Numbered from the stretch's first letter, positions 1-8,016 are shown. The stretch: 22,632 bases of DNA from Ga0077536 sp943370145 (GCA_943370145.1 CALRPY020000070.1:1-22632), one strand, 5' to 3'. Numbers and translations: made by a program. The notes: generated by a model from the sequence alone, not told the origin.

Positions 1-1512
1 GCGCTGCTGGCCGGCACCAAGTACCGCGGCGATTTCGAGAAGCGGCTGAAGAGCGTCATCAACGCACTGAAGCGCGAACCGGGCGCGGTGCTCTTCATCG
101 ACGAGATCCACACGATCATCGGCGCCGGCGCGGCGTCCGGCGGCGTGATGGACGCGTCGAACCTGATCAAGCCTATGCTCGCGTCCGGCGAGATCAAGTG
201 CATCGGCTCGACGACCTACCAGGAGTACCGCGGCATTTTCGAGAAGGACCGCGCGCTGTCGCGCCGCTTCCAGAAAATCGACGTGCCGGAGCCATCGGTC
301 GAGGAGACATTCAAGATCCTGCAGGGCCTGAAGTCGCGTTTCGAGGAACACCACGACGTCAAGTACACCAACCAGGCGCTGCGCTCGGCGGCCGAACTCA
401 CGGCGCGCTACATCAACGATCGCCACCTGCCGGACAAGGCCATCGACATCATCGACGAGGCTGGCGCGCGCCAGCGCCTCGCCGCGCCGTCCAGGCGCAA
501 GAAGACGATCGGCGCCCCGGAGATCGAGGAAATCGTCGCCAAGGTCGCGCGCATTCCGCCCAAGACCGTGTCGACCTCGGACAGGGAAGTGCTGCAGAAC
601 CTCGAGCGCAACCTCAAGATGGTCGTGTTCGGCCAGGACGAGGCGATCCAGATGCTCGCCGCGGCAATCAAGATGTCGCGGTCGGGCCTTGGCCAGACCG
701 AGAAGCCCATCGGCTCCTTCCTCTTCGCCGGCCCGACCGGCGTCGGCAAGACCGAGGTCACGCGCCAGCTCGCGCGCATCCTCGGCATCGAGCTCGTGCG
801 CTTCGACATGTCCGAATACATGGAACGCCACACGGTGTCGCGCCTCATCGGCGCGCCGCCGGGCTATGTCGGCTATGACACCGGTGGACTGCTGACGGAA
901 GCGATCAACAAGCAGCCGCACGCGGTGCTGCTGCTGGACGAGATGGAGAAGGCCCATCCCGACGTCTTCAACGTGCTGCTGCAGGTCATGGACCACGGCA
1001 CGCTGACCGACGCCAACGGCCGCAAGACCGACTTCCGCAACGTCATCATCGTGATGACGACCAACGCGGGAGCGGAGCGCGTGAGCCGGGCCTCGATCGG
1101 CTTCTCGACGCAGGACCACTCCCTCGATGCGATCGAGGACATCAAGCGGATGTTCAGCCCCGAATTCCGCAACCGTCTGGACTCGATCATCCAGTTCAAG
1201 GCGCTCGCGCCGGAGACGATCGCGCACGTCGTCGACAAGTTCCTCATCGAACTCGAAAGCCAGCTCGATGCGAAGAAGGTCACGATGGAGGTCACGCAGG
1301 AAGCCCGCGCGTGGCTCGCCGAGCACGGCTACGACCGGCTGATGGGCGCGCGCCCGATGAGCCGGCTCATCAGCGAGAAGGTCAAGAAGCCGCTCGCGGA
1401 GGAGCTGCTGTTCGGACGTCTCGCGAACGGTGGCCACGTCACCGTGATGGTGCGCGACGAGGATATCGCCATCGAGCTCGAGGCCGAAACGCCGGTCGCC
1501 AACCCGGCCTGA
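1..1512 (+). CDS. clpA: ATP-dependent Clp protease ATP-binding subunit ClpA (5' end outside window)
   Basis: AAA+ unfoldase that feeds substrates, including N-end-rule proteins delivered by ClpS, into the ClpP peptidase in the cytosol. The frame is open from base 1, so 503 C-terminal residues are visible. ClpA is usually about 750 residues, so the Clp_N domain and first Walker A are missing at the window edge. Visible parts in order: end of the first AAA+ domain with Walker B (LFIDEIH, about residues 31-37), the TTYQEYRGIFEKDRAL segment, the second Walker A (GPTGVGKT, residues 244-251), second Walker B (LLLLDEMEK), MTTNAG sensor region, an IGF loop (ASIGFSTQ) expected to dock on ClpP, and the C-terminal D2-small domain (YDRLMGARPM). 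The match to ClpA rather than ClpB or ClpC is clear from the GAGAASGG segment and the lack of a middle coiled coil. clpS would be expected just upstream, outside the window. It converges on argA. Confidence 0.97.
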   Translation, partial: ALLAGTKYRGDFEKRLKSVINALKREPGAVLFIDEIHTIIGAGAASGGVMDASNLIKPMLASGEIKCIGSTTYQEYRGIFEKDRALSRRFQKIDVPEPSVEETFKILQGLKSRFEEHHDVKYTNQALRSAAELTARYINDRHLPDKAIDIIDEAGARQRLAAPSRRKKTIGAPEIEEIVAKVARIPPKTVSTSDREVLQNLERNLKMVVFGQDEAIQMLAAAIKMSRSGLGQTEKPIGSFLFAGPTGVGKTEVTRQLARILGIELVRFDMSEYMERHTVSRLIGAPPGYVGYDTGGLLTEAINKQPHAVLLLDEMEKAHPDVFNVLLQVMDHGTLTDANGRKTDFRNVIIVMTTNAGAERVSRASIGFSTQDHSLDAIEDIKRMFSPEFRNRLDSIIQFKALAPETIAHVVDKFLIELESQLDAKKVTMEVTQEARAWLAEHGYDRLMGARPMSRLISEKVKKPLAEELLFGRLANGGHVTVMVRDEDIAIELEAETPVANPA

Positions 1513-1514
1513 GG

Positions 1515-1546
1515 CAGCAGGCCGGCGCGGCCACGCGCCGGCGCTG
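1515..1546. terminator. Hairpin between convergent clpA and argA
   Basis: A perfect 9-bp stem, GCCGGCGCG (1521-1529) and CGCGCCGGC (1534-1542), closes a 4-nt loop. It can be extended by CAGC (1515-1518) pairing with GCTG (1543-1546) across a 2-nt bulge. It fills the 34-bp gap between two stop codons, so it could end transcription in both directions. There is no T-tract on either side, so intrinsic termination is not assured. Confidence 0.45.
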
Positions 1547-2869
1547 TCAGCGCGCGAGGGACTTGATCAGCACCTGCGAATTGCGCTGGAAATTGTAGAG
1601 CGCCTGCCGGCTCATCGGCAGGCGCTCGGTACCTTCGCGTGCGAAGCCGTGCTCCTGGAACCAGTGCGTCGCCTGGGTCGTCAGCACGAATACCTTGCCA
1701 ATCCCCAGCTCCGTTGCGCGCCGTTCAAGCGCCGCGACCAGCGATGCGCCAAAACCTGCACGCCGGTAATCGGGGTGCACGGCGATGCAGGCGAATTCCG
1801 CCATGCCATCGGCGGGATAGGGATAGACCGCGCCGCAGGCGACGGTGAGCCCGTCGCGCACCATCACGACGAAATGGTCGATCTCCATCTCGAGCTTTTC
1901 GCGCGAACGCTTCACGAGTACGCCGGCCGCCTCAAGCGGCTCGATCAGGTCGAGCACCCCGCCCACATCGTCGATCGTCGCCCGCCGCAGCTGATCAAAG
2001 GGCGCATTGCTGAACATCGTGCCGACGCCATCGCGGGTGAAGAGTTCGAGCAGCAGCGCACCGTCGTCGACACTCGACACCAGGTGCACGCGCCCCACCC
2101 CCAGCCTGCAGGCCCGTTGCGCGGCAGCGAGCACCGGCGCGGGCGGTCCACCGACGCCGGGCAGTTCCCTCATTTCCTGCGGCGTCAGCTGTCGCAAGGG
2201 CCGGCCATGGTCATCGGTGAGCTCGGGCTGCGGCGTGAAAAGGATGAGCTTTCCGGCGGCGAGTTCGCCGGCGACCACGGTGGCGAGCTCCAGCGCGTTC
2301 AGGCTGAAGAGCTCACCGGTCGGCGAATGACCCAGCGGCGACAGCAGCACGAGGTCGGCATGGTCGAGCTGGGCGCGCAGGCCGACGGTGTCGATCTTGC
2401 GCAGTTCGCCGGTGAACTGCAGATCGACGCCGCCGACGATGCCGGCCGGCCGCGCGACGACGAAGTTGCCGCCGAGGATCCGCACGCCGCTGCTCCCCGG
2501 CATGCGCTGGCCCGTCGCGTGCGCAAACTGCGCCTCGATCGCGTAGCGCACCGTCGCGACCGCCTGCTTCACTTCGGCGAGCGCGGTGCTGTCGGTCACG
2601 CGGAGGTCACCGGCCATCGTGGTCGGGATACCGGCGCGCGCGAGCCGCTCCTCGACCTGCGGCCGCGCGCCATGCACGACCACGAGCTTGACGCCGATGC
2701 CGGACAGCAGCGCGAGATCCTGCACGACCTGCGGAAACGCCGACCCGGCGACGAGGTCGCCGCCAAGGTAGACGACGAAGGTCTGCCCGCGGTGGGCGCG
2801 CAGGTACGGGGATGCCTCGCGCATCCAGCGCACGAAAGCGGGGTAGTCCTGGGGCCCGGGCCGTGTCAT
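1547..2869 (-). CDS. argA: Amino-acid N-acetyltransferase (N-acetylglutamate synthase) ArgA
   Basis: First step of arginine biosynthesis: acetyl-CoA + L-glutamate to N-acetylglutamate, in the cytosol. The 440 residues match the classical two-domain enzyme (E. coli about 443). The N-terminal part (roughly 25-290) is an amino-acid-kinase-like fold with VVYLGGDLVAG and VVVHGARPQVEERL. This fold usually carries arginine feedback inhibition. The C-terminal part (about 295-440) is a GNAT domain with the acetyl-CoA loop RRAGFG near 369-374 and the typical ending YNFQRNSQVL. The ATG at 2869 was chosen because its ATGA overlaps the argE stop, which implies translational coupling. The frame stays open upstream inside argE, but that extension looks nothing like ArgA. 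It is the second gene of an argE-argA unit. Confidence 0.96.
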   Translation of the reverse strand: MTRPGPQDYPAFVRWMREASPYLRAHRGQTFVVYLGGDLVAGSAFPQVVQDLALLSGIGVKLVVVHGARPQVEERLARAGIPTTMAGDLRVTDSTALAEVKQAVATVRYAIEAQFAHATGQRMPGSSGVRILGGNFVVARPAGIVGGVDLQFTGELRKIDTVGLRAQLDHADLVLLSPLGHSPTGELFSLNALELATVVAGELAAGKLILFTPQPELTDDHGRPLRQLTPQEMRELPGVGGPPAPVLAAAQRACRLGVGRVHLVSSVDDGALLLELFTRDGVGTMFSNAPFDQLRRATIDDVGGVLDLIEPLEAAGVLVKRSREKLEMEIDHFVVMVRDGLTVACGAVYPYPADGMAEFACIAVHPDYRRAGFGASLVAALERRATELGIGKVFVLTTQATHWFQEHGFAREGTERLPMSRQALYNFQRNSQVLIKSLAR

Positions 2870-4014
2870 GCGCCGCATATCCTCCGGATGAAACTGGCGG
2901 TGAAGTCGACCATGCGCAGCAGCGCCGCGATGTCGACATATTCGTCTGGCTGGTGCGCCTGGGCGATCGCGCCGGGGCCCAGCACGATGGTCTCGACGCC
3001 CAGCTCGCTGAAGAACGGCGCCTCCGTGGCGAAGGTGACCGAACCCGCGCGACGGCCGGTGATTTCCTCGGCCCAGCGCACCATGTCGCCGCCGACCGGC
3101 GTCGCAAAGGGCGGGATCGGCTGCATCAGCTCCCGCAAATCGCACGCAAGGCCGCTGCCGGCGACGGCGCCGTGCACCGTCGAAGCGAGTTCGCGCACCG
3201 TGGCGGCCGGGTCCTGGCCGGGCACGAAACGCATGTCCAGCAGCAGCTCGCAGTGCCCGCAGATCCGGTTGGCGTTGTCTCCGCCGCGGATTGCGCCGAA
3301 ATTCAGGGTCGGGTGCGGCACCTCGAAGTCGGCGTTGACGTGTTGCCGCGCGAGGTCGCCCCGCCAGTCGTCCAGCGCATTCAGGACCCGCCGCATGCCG
3401 TCGAGTGCGTTGTTGCCGAGCGCCGGGTTGCTCGCGTGCCCGCTGCGTCCGTGCAGCGCCACCGCCATCTGCGCAACGCCCTTGTGCATGTGCACCGGCT
3501 CGAGGCCGGTCGGCTCACCGATGAGCCCGTAACGCCCCAGCCGCCGGCCGGCCGCGACGAGTTCGCGGGCGCCGGCCATCGAGGTTTCCTCGTCGGCGGT
3601 GGCGAGGATCGTCAGCGGCCGGCGCAGCGCCGCGCCGTCGAGCGTGTCCACCGCGGCGAGCGCGGCGGCGAAGAAGCACTTCATGTCCGCGCTGCCGAGG
3701 CCATACCAGCGGCCGTCGCGTTCGGCGAGGCGCCAGGGGTCGGAGGTCCACAGCGCCGGATCGCAGGGGACGGTGTCGGTGTGCCCGGCCAGCACGAGGC
3801 CATCTTCGCCCGCACCCCGGGTCGCGATCAGGTTGACCTTTCCCGCCGTGCCCACTGCCTGCAGTTCAACCTCGAAACCGCGGTCCTCGCACCATTGCGC
3901 AAGCAGGTCGGCCACCGGCCGGTTGCTGCAGTCGAGGGCGGGATCGGCACTGCTGACCGAGCGCGCCGCGATCAGCTGGCCCAACTGGTGCTCGAGGCTG
4001 GCGAGTTGCGTCAT
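2866..4014 (-). CDS. argE: Acetylornithine deacetylase ArgE
   Basis: M20-family metallohydrolase that cleaves N-acetylornithine to ornithine and acetate, the fifth step of the linear arginine pathway. The 382 residues compare with 383 in E. coli, and the alignment from memory is collinear. Metal and catalytic residues are visible: H78 and D80 (GHTDTV), D110 (GSADMK), E142/E143 (DEETSMAGAR), E167 (IGEPT) and H354 (QAHQPDEY). The frame also offers an ATG at 4044 and a GTG at 4077. The ATG at 4014 is preferred because it gives the family length, and because the 4044 ATG lies inside a TAGAAT -10-like box. No strong Shine-Dalgarno precedes any of the three. Its TGA overlaps the argA ATG by 4 nt. 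It is divergent from ilvD. Confidence 0.95.
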   Translation of the reverse strand: MTQLASLEHQLGQLIAARSVSSADPALDCSNRPVADLLAQWCEDRGFEVELQAVGTAGKVNLIATRGAGEDGLVLAGHTDTVPCDPALWTSDPWRLAERDGRWYGLGSADMKCFFAAALAAVDTLDGAALRRPLTILATADEETSMAGARELVAAGRRLGRYGLIGEPTGLEPVHMHKGVAQMAVALHGRSGHASNPALGNNALDGMRRVLNALDDWRGDLARQHVNADFEVPHPTLNFGAIRGGDNANRICGHCELLLDMRFVPGQDPAATVRELASTVHGAVAGSGLACDLRELMQPIPPFATPVGGDMVRWAEEITGRRAGSVTFATEAPFFSELGVETIVLGPGAIAQAHQPDEYVDIAALLRMVDFTASFIRRICGA

Positions 4015-4042
4015 CGGTGCCGGCGCGTGGAGAGATGGCCGC

Positions 4043-4048
4043 ATTCTA
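4043..4048 (-). promoter_or_regulatory. Candidate -10 box for argE-argA
   Basis: On the minus strand this reads TAGAAT, 5/6 to the sigma70 -10 consensus. It would place the start of transcription about 20 nt before the argE ATG at 4014. No convincing -35 hexamer is seen 16-18 bp upstream. No clear ARG-box-like AT-rich palindrome was found. Confidence 0.35.
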
Positions 4049-4070
4049 CACGCGGCACCCGTGCGCGGGC

Positions 4071-4099
4071 ACGACACCCCGGCCGGGCTCGTCTATGAT
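4071..4099 (+). promoter_or_regulatory. Candidate sigma70 promoter for ilvD
   Basis: ACGACA (4071-4076, 4/6 to TTGACA), a 17-bp spacer, then TATGAT (4094-4099, 5/6 to TATAAT). The predicted leader to the ilvD ATG is about 48 nt, too short for a classical attenuator with a leader peptide, and none is seen. It is back-to-back with the argE -10 candidate. Confidence 0.45.
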
Positions 4100-4153
4100 C
4101 CGGGCCGTCCTTTTCCCGGCACCGGCCGTGCCAACTTACCCCTGGAGACCACG

Positions 4154-5833
4154 ATGGCGGACAAACTGAACCGGGTCAGCGCCCGGATTACCCAACCCAA
4201 ATCGCAGGGCGCGTCACAGGCGATGCTCTATGCCACCGGGCTGACGCCGGCCGACATGTCGAAGGCGCAGATCGGCATCGCGAGCGTCTGGTTCGAAGGC
4301 AATCCGTGCAACATGCACCTGCTCGGGCTCGGTGACGCCGTGAAGCAGGGCGTCAGCGCCGCCGGCATGATCGGCATGCGCTTCAACACCATCGGCGTCA
4401 GCGACGGCATCTCGATGGGCACCGACGGCATGAGCTACTCGCTGCAGTCGCGCGAAATCATCGCCGACTCGATCGAGACCATCATGGGCGGCCAGTGGTA
4501 CGACGGCCTGGTGACGATCCCGGGCTGCGACAAGAACATGCCAGGCTGCGTGATCGCGATGGCGCGCCTGAACCGCCCGTCGCTGATGGTCTACGGCGGC
4601 ACCATCAAGCCCGGCCATTCGCGCGGCGAGACGCTCGACATCATCTCCGCCTTCCAGAGCTACGGCGCCTATCTCGCCGGCACGATCGACGACGGTCGCC
4701 GCGAGGAAATCGTCCGCCACGCCTGCCCCGGCGCCGGCGCCTGCGGCGGCATGTACACCGCGAACACGATGGCGTCCGCGATCGAGGCGATGGGCCTGTC
4801 GCTGCCGTACAGCTCGTCCACGCCGGCCGTCGATCCGCTCAAGCGCGAGGAATGCGCGCGCGCCGGTGAAGCCGTGCGCATGCTGCTCGAGCGCGACATC
4901 AAGCCGCGGGACATCATGACGCGTGAGGCCTTCGAAAACGCGATGGTCATCGTCACCGTGCTCGGCGGCTCGACCAATGCCGTGCTGCACCTGATCGCGA
5001 TGGCGCGCGCCGCCGACGTCAAGCTGACGCTCGAGGACTTCCAGGCGGTCAGCGACCGCGTGCCCTTCCTCGCCGACCTCAAGCCCAGTGGCAAGTACGT
5101 GATGGAAGACGTGCAGAAGATCGGCGGCATCCCGGCGGTGATGAAATACCTGCTGAAGCACGGACTCATCAATGGCGACTGCCTGACGGTCACCGGCAAG
5201 ACCGTCGCCGAGAACCTGCGCGACCTGCCCGACCTCGTGCCGGGCCAGGACGTGATTCGCCCGATCGAGAACCCGATCAACCCGCGCGGGCATATCCAGA
5301 TCCTGAAGGGCAACCTCGCCCCGGGCGGCTCGGTGGCGAAGATCACCGGCAAGGAAGGGCTGCGCTTCTCCGGCCCGGCGAAGGTCTACGACTCGGAAGA
5401 GCTGATGCTCGCCGCACTCGAGCAGAAAGAGATCCAGAAGGGCGACGTGGTGGTCATCCGCTACGAAGGCCCGCAGGGCGGCCCCGGCATGCCGGAAATG
5501 CTGACGCCGACGTCCGCGATCATGGGCGCGGGCCTCGGCAGCGAGGTCGCGCTGATCACCGACGGCCGCTTCTCGGGCGGTTCGCATGGCTTCATCGTCG
5601 GTCACGTGGTGCCCGAAGCGCAGCAGGGCGGCCCGATCGCCCTGATCCGCAGCGGCGACCGGATCACGATCGACGCCAGCACCAATGCGCTCGAGGTGGA
5701 CGTCAGCGAGGAAGAGTTCGCCCGGCGCAGGGCCGGGTGGGAGATGCCGCCGTACAAGGCGACGCGTGGCACGCTCTACAAGTTCATCAAGACGGTGAAG
5801 TCGGCGTCGGAAGGTTGCGTGACCGACGAGTAG
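4154..5833 (+). CDS. ilvD: Dihydroxy-acid dehydratase IlvD
   Basis: Fe-S enzyme of branched-chain amino-acid biosynthesis. It dehydrates 2,3-dihydroxy-isovalerate and 2,3-dihydroxy-3-methylvalerate to the 2-keto acids that become valine/leucine and isoleucine. It has 559 residues, the length of the shorter IlvD class. Three cysteines expected to hold the cluster are present: C52 (NPCNMH), C125 (GCDKNMPG) and C197 (CPGAGACGGMYTANTM). The C-terminal GRFSGGSHGFIVGHVVPEA block is also intact. The ATG at 4154 has GGAG at 4144-4147. The frame is open further upstream but nothing there resembles IlvD. It is monocistronic here: argE is divergent and the transglycosylase convergent. Other ilv genes are not nearby. 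Confidence 0.97.
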   Translation: MADKLNRVSARITQPKSQGASQAMLYATGLTPADMSKAQIGIASVWFEGNPCNMHLLGLGDAVKQGVSAAGMIGMRFNTIGVSDGISMGTDGMSYSLQSREIIADSIETIMGGQWYDGLVTIPGCDKNMPGCVIAMARLNRPSLMVYGGTIKPGHSRGETLDIISAFQSYGAYLAGTIDDGRREEIVRHACPGAGACGGMYTANTMASAIEAMGLSLPYSSSTPAVDPLKREECARAGEAVRMLLERDIKPRDIMTREAFENAMVIVTVLGGSTNAVLHLIAMARAADVKLTLEDFQAVSDRVPFLADLKPSGKYVMEDVQKIGGIPAVMKYLLKHGLINGDCLTVTGKTVAENLRDLPDLVPGQDVIRPIENPINPRGHIQILKGNLAPGGSVAKITGKEGLRFSGPAKVYDSEELMLAALEQKEIQKGDVVVIRYEGPQGGPGMPEMLTPTSAIMGAGLGSEVALITDGRFSGGSHGFIVGHVVPEAQQGGPIALIRSGDRITIDASTNALEVDVSEEEFARRRAGWEMPPYKATRGTLYKFIKTVKSASEGCVTDE

Positions 5834-5840
5834 GCCTTGT

Positions 5841-5873
5841 GCAGGGGCAGCGGCAGCGCGCCGTTGTCCCTGC
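5841..5873. terminator. Strong hairpin between convergent ilvD and transglycosylase gene
   Basis: A 14-bp stem pairs 5841-5854 (GCAGGGGCAGCGGC) with 5860-5873 (GCCGTTGTCCCTGC), with two G-T wobbles and a 5-nt loop AGCGC. It sits 7 bp after the ilvD stop and 2 bp before the stop of the convergent gene. It is a good candidate for a bidirectional terminator, although no T-tract follows. Confidence 0.55.
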
Positions 5874-5875
5874 CC

Positions 5876-6505
5876 TCACATCAGCTTGGTTTTCTTGTAG
5901 TCGTTGTAGAACTTCAGCACGCGCCGGACATAGGTCTGCGTTTCCGCGTACGGCGGGATCTGCCGCCCGTGCTTGATCACCGCGTTTTCCCCGGCGTTGT
6001 ACGCCGCCAGCGCCAGCACGAGATCGTTGTCGAACATCCCTAGCAGATCCTTCAGGTAACGCGTGCCGCCGGTGACGTTCGCGTTGGGGTCCTTCCGGTC
6101 GCGCACGCCATAGCGCTCGGCGGTCGCCGGCATCAACTGCATCAGGCCCACCGCACCGGCACGCGACACGGCATTCGGGTCATAGGCGGATTCCGCGGTG
6201 ATCACCGCATGCAGCAGCGCTGTCGGCAGCTTGTGGTGCTTGGCGGCGAGTTCGATCGTGCGGTTGAAACGCTTGCGGTTCGCCGCGAGGTGCCGGTAGT
6301 TGATGGCGCTGCTGGTCGTCTCCGACCAGCCCTTCCAGGTCTTGACCAGGCGCTTGTAACCGGTGTGCGAAGGGCGGTCGGTGAGATACACGCGACCGTA
6401 CTTGTCGACGTACTTGTAGATGTCCGCGCCGGCGACCAGCGGCAGCCCGATCAACAGCGCGATGCCGAGATAGCGCCTGAATTGATTCTGCTTGGCTCTT
6501 GACAT
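5876..6505 (-). CDS. Lytic transglycosylase (SLT domain) with N-terminal DUF4124-like segment
   Basis: Predicted periplasmic or membrane-anchored murein transglycosylase that cleaves the MurNAc-GlcNAc bond and leaves a 1,6-anhydro end. It has 209 residues. A basic N-terminus is followed by a hydrophobic stretch (about 12-27) acting as signal peptide or anchor. A short DUF4124-type segment (DIYKYVDKYGRVYLTDRP, about 28-45) follows, then the SLT fold (about 85-200). Catalytic glutamate is E105 (ITAESAYDPNAVS). The other signatures are AVGLMQLMP (118-126) and LALAAYNAGENAV (165-177). The ATG at 6505 lacks an obvious Shine-Dalgarno. It lies 47 bp downstream of pgpA on the same strand, across an unusually AT-rich gap that may hold its own promoter. 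The exact Slt/MltC/EmtA-type subfamily is unclear. Confidence 0.92.
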   Translation of the reverse strand: MSRAKQNQFRRYLGIALLIGLPLVAGADIYKYVDKYGRVYLTDRPSHTGYKRLVKTWKGWSETTSSAINYRHLAANRKRFNRTIELAAKHHKLPTALLHAVITAESAYDPNAVSRAGAVGLMQLMPATAERYGVRDRKDPNANVTGGTRYLKDLLGMFDNDLVLALAAYNAGENAVIKHGRQIPPYAETQTYVRRVLKFYNDYKKTKLM

Positions 6506-6570
6506 CTTGGGCGTTTATTGTTGGTTTCTAATGTCAATTATTTTTTATGTTTTTAACTATATGAAAGATA
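6506..6570 (-). promoter_or_regulatory. AT-rich gap with candidate promoter for the transglycosylase gene
   Basis: This is the most AT-rich stretch in the genic part of the window. On the minus strand TTCATA (6565-6560) and AATAAT (6542-6537) are 17 bp apart, giving a leader of about 25 nt. A perfect TTGACA also occurs (6537-6532), but no -10 lies at the right distance from it. The runs of A and T could also form intrinsically bent DNA. Confidence 0.35.
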
Positions 6571-7047
6571 TTCAAATAAAGCCAGCCCCGCACCCGCATA
6601 CAAGCCTGCCAGGAGGTCATCGGCCATCACGCCGAGCCCGCCGCTGACCTTCGCGTCGGCCCAGCGTACCGGCCACGGCTTCCAGATATCGAAAAGTCTA
6701 AACAGCGCGAAGCCCATCCCCAAGGCGAGCCAGGAGCCAGAGCCGAAAACAAGCGTCAAAAACATCCCCGCGACCTCGTCCCAGACGATCGCGGGGTGGT
6801 CGTGGACGCCGAGCGCACGCGCCGTACGGCCGCACACGGGCACACCGACGACGCAGATGAGCGCAAGCAGCAGCGCGCAGGCGGGCATACCGAAAGGTGC
6901 GGCGAGCACATAGACCCCGACCCCGACCATCGAACCGAAGGTCCCCGGCGCCCAGGGCGCGAGCCCGCTGCCCGCCCCCAGCGCGAGGAAATGGCCGGGA
7001 TCCCGCAACCAGGACCGGCCGGGACGAATGCCGGGATCCGGCTTCAC
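6553..7047 (-). CDS. pgpA: Phosphatidylglycerophosphatase A
   Basis: Inner-membrane phosphatase that converts phosphatidylglycerophosphate to phosphatidylglycerol. It has 164 residues with several hydrophobic segments. Family signatures are SGLAPWAPGTFGS (about 27-39), WDEVAGMFL (89-97, with D90/E91 as likely metal or catalytic acids) and FRLFDIWKPWPVRWAD...GGLGVMADDLLAG (about 116-148). It starts with GTG at 7047, and that GTGA overlaps the TGA of the upstream VKOR-type gene, so translation is probably coupled. In many Gammaproteobacteria pgpA follows thiL; here its partner is a disulfide-forming enzyme, a less familiar arrangement. Confidence 0.94.
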   Translation of the reverse strand: MKPDPGIRPGRSWLRDPGHFLALGAGSGLAPWAPGTFGSMVGVGVYVLAAPFGMPACALLLALICVVGVPVCGRTARALGVHDHPAIVWDEVAGMFLTLVFGSGSWLALGMGFALFRLFDIWKPWPVRWADAKVSGGLGVMADDLLAGLYAGAGLALFEYLSYS

Positions 7048-7889
7048 TCCGCCGCCGGTCCGGCCACGCCGCTCATCGCGGCCAGCTGCCTGACGCTCAG
7101 CATGCGCTGGTAGCGGTTGCCGTTGATGATCCAGGTCGGATAGCCCTTGATCTGCTGGGCGACGCACTCGGTCGCCTGTGGCGCACGCGGCCCGTTGGGC
7201 GCGCACTCCACGTAGGGCAGGAAACGTCCGGCGGCGCCAAACATCTTCTTCTGATCCATGCAGTGCGGACACCACGAGGCGCCGTAGAACTTCGCGCCGC
7301 TCGCGGTCAGCGCCTCGGCCACCGCCCGCAGGTGCGGGTCCTCGGGCCCCGCCGCCGGGTCGAAGACGCCCGCGTAGTGCAGGTGCAGGACGCACAGCGT
7401 GACCAGCGCGACGCCGCCGCTGCCCAGGCGCCAGGATGGCGCGGCGGGCAGGCCCGGGCGCCAGGTCAGCGCGAAGGCCACCGCCCACAGGGCAAGCGAC
7501 GCGAGACACCAGCCGCAGGTTGCGTCGAGTTCGAGGATGCCGACCACGGTGAGGTAGACGCTGACTGCAAACCCGCCAGACGCGATCAGGGTCTGCGCCC
7601 GCCAGCGGCGCTGCATGGAACGCGTGCGCCAGGCGCTCAGCGCGAGCGCGGCATACGCAAGGAATCCCCACACCGACAGCGGCACCGACAGCAGGGTGGA
7701 CCAGCGGCTCGACTGCACGACGTCGCAACCGCTGCCGGCGTCGCAGAAGGCCAGGGCCTGTTGAGCGCCGCTCGCCCAGGTCAGATAGGCGGTCAGGGCC
7801 ATGCCCGCGATACCGATCGCCAGCATCGGCACATCGCTCGTCTCGCGCCTTGGCGTGGTCTTGTGGGTCCCGCTCCTGCTGCCGGTCAT
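7044..7889 (-). CDS. VKOR-domain / thioredoxin-domain fusion (de novo disulfide formation)
   Basis: Predicted membrane enzyme that makes disulfides using quinone, replacing the DsbB-DsbA pair in one 281-residue chain. The N-terminal VKOR domain (about 20-145) has several membrane helices, the loop cysteines C49 and C55 (FCDAGSGCDVV, C-x5-C) and the redox pair C125/C128 (CGWC). After a further membrane helix (about 155-172) comes a periplasmic thioredoxin-like domain with C207/C210 (WCPHC), an extra cysteine pair C229/C242, and the cis-proline site at P251 (GYPTW). This layout is the one known from cyanobacterial VKOR and plant LTO1. The ATG at 7889 is supported by GGGGAG four bases upstream. 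Longer open sequence upstream is not VKOR-like. It is translationally coupled to pgpA. Confidence 0.92.
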   Translation of the reverse strand: MTGSRSGTHKTTPRRETSDVPMLAIGIAGMALTAYLTWASGAQQALAFCDAGSGCDVVQSSRWSTLLSVPLSVWGFLAYAALALSAWRTRSMQRRWRAQTLIASGGFAVSVYLTVVGILELDATCGWCLASLALWAVAFALTWRPGLPAAPSWRLGSGGVALVTLCVLHLHYAGVFDPAAGPEDPHLRAVAEALTASGAKFYGASWCPHCMDQKKMFGAAGRFLPYVECAPNGPRAPQATECVAQQIKGYPTWIINGNRYQRMLSVRQLAAMSGVAGPAAE

Positions 7890-8016
7890 CGCACTCCCCG
7901 TTCCGCTTGTCGTCGAATCCGCGCAGGTATACCAATAATGCGATGCTTGCGTCACCATGCGGCCGGTTCCAGGCTCCGTGCGCCAGCGGCGGGGCGATAC
8001 AGACGAAGGAAACCCA
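7890..8016. promoter_or_regulatory. Divergent control region between the VKOR-type gene and lpxD
   Basis: This 127-bp region must hold promoters for both directions. An AT-rich core around 7926-7942 (GTATACCAATAATG) contains -10-like hexamers for either strand (TATACC on both strands), but no confident -35 partner was found. The GGGGAG Shine-Dalgarno of the minus-strand gene and the AAGGA of lpxD flank it. Confidence 0.3.

Noticed and set aside
1649..3532. Plus-strand open frame of 627 codons
   Set aside because: It lies opposite argA and argE, whose conserved motifs are complete. The translation has no recognisable domain.
4100..4153. Leader-peptide attenuator before ilvD
   Set aside because: The leader is about 48 nt, with no short open frame rich in Ile/Leu/Val codons and no alternative hairpins.
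7044..7889. Separate DsbA gene fused by a sequencing error to a VKOR gene
   Set aside because: The fusion is a known natural architecture, the linker is in frame without stops or starts, and the extra cysteine pair of that architecture is present.
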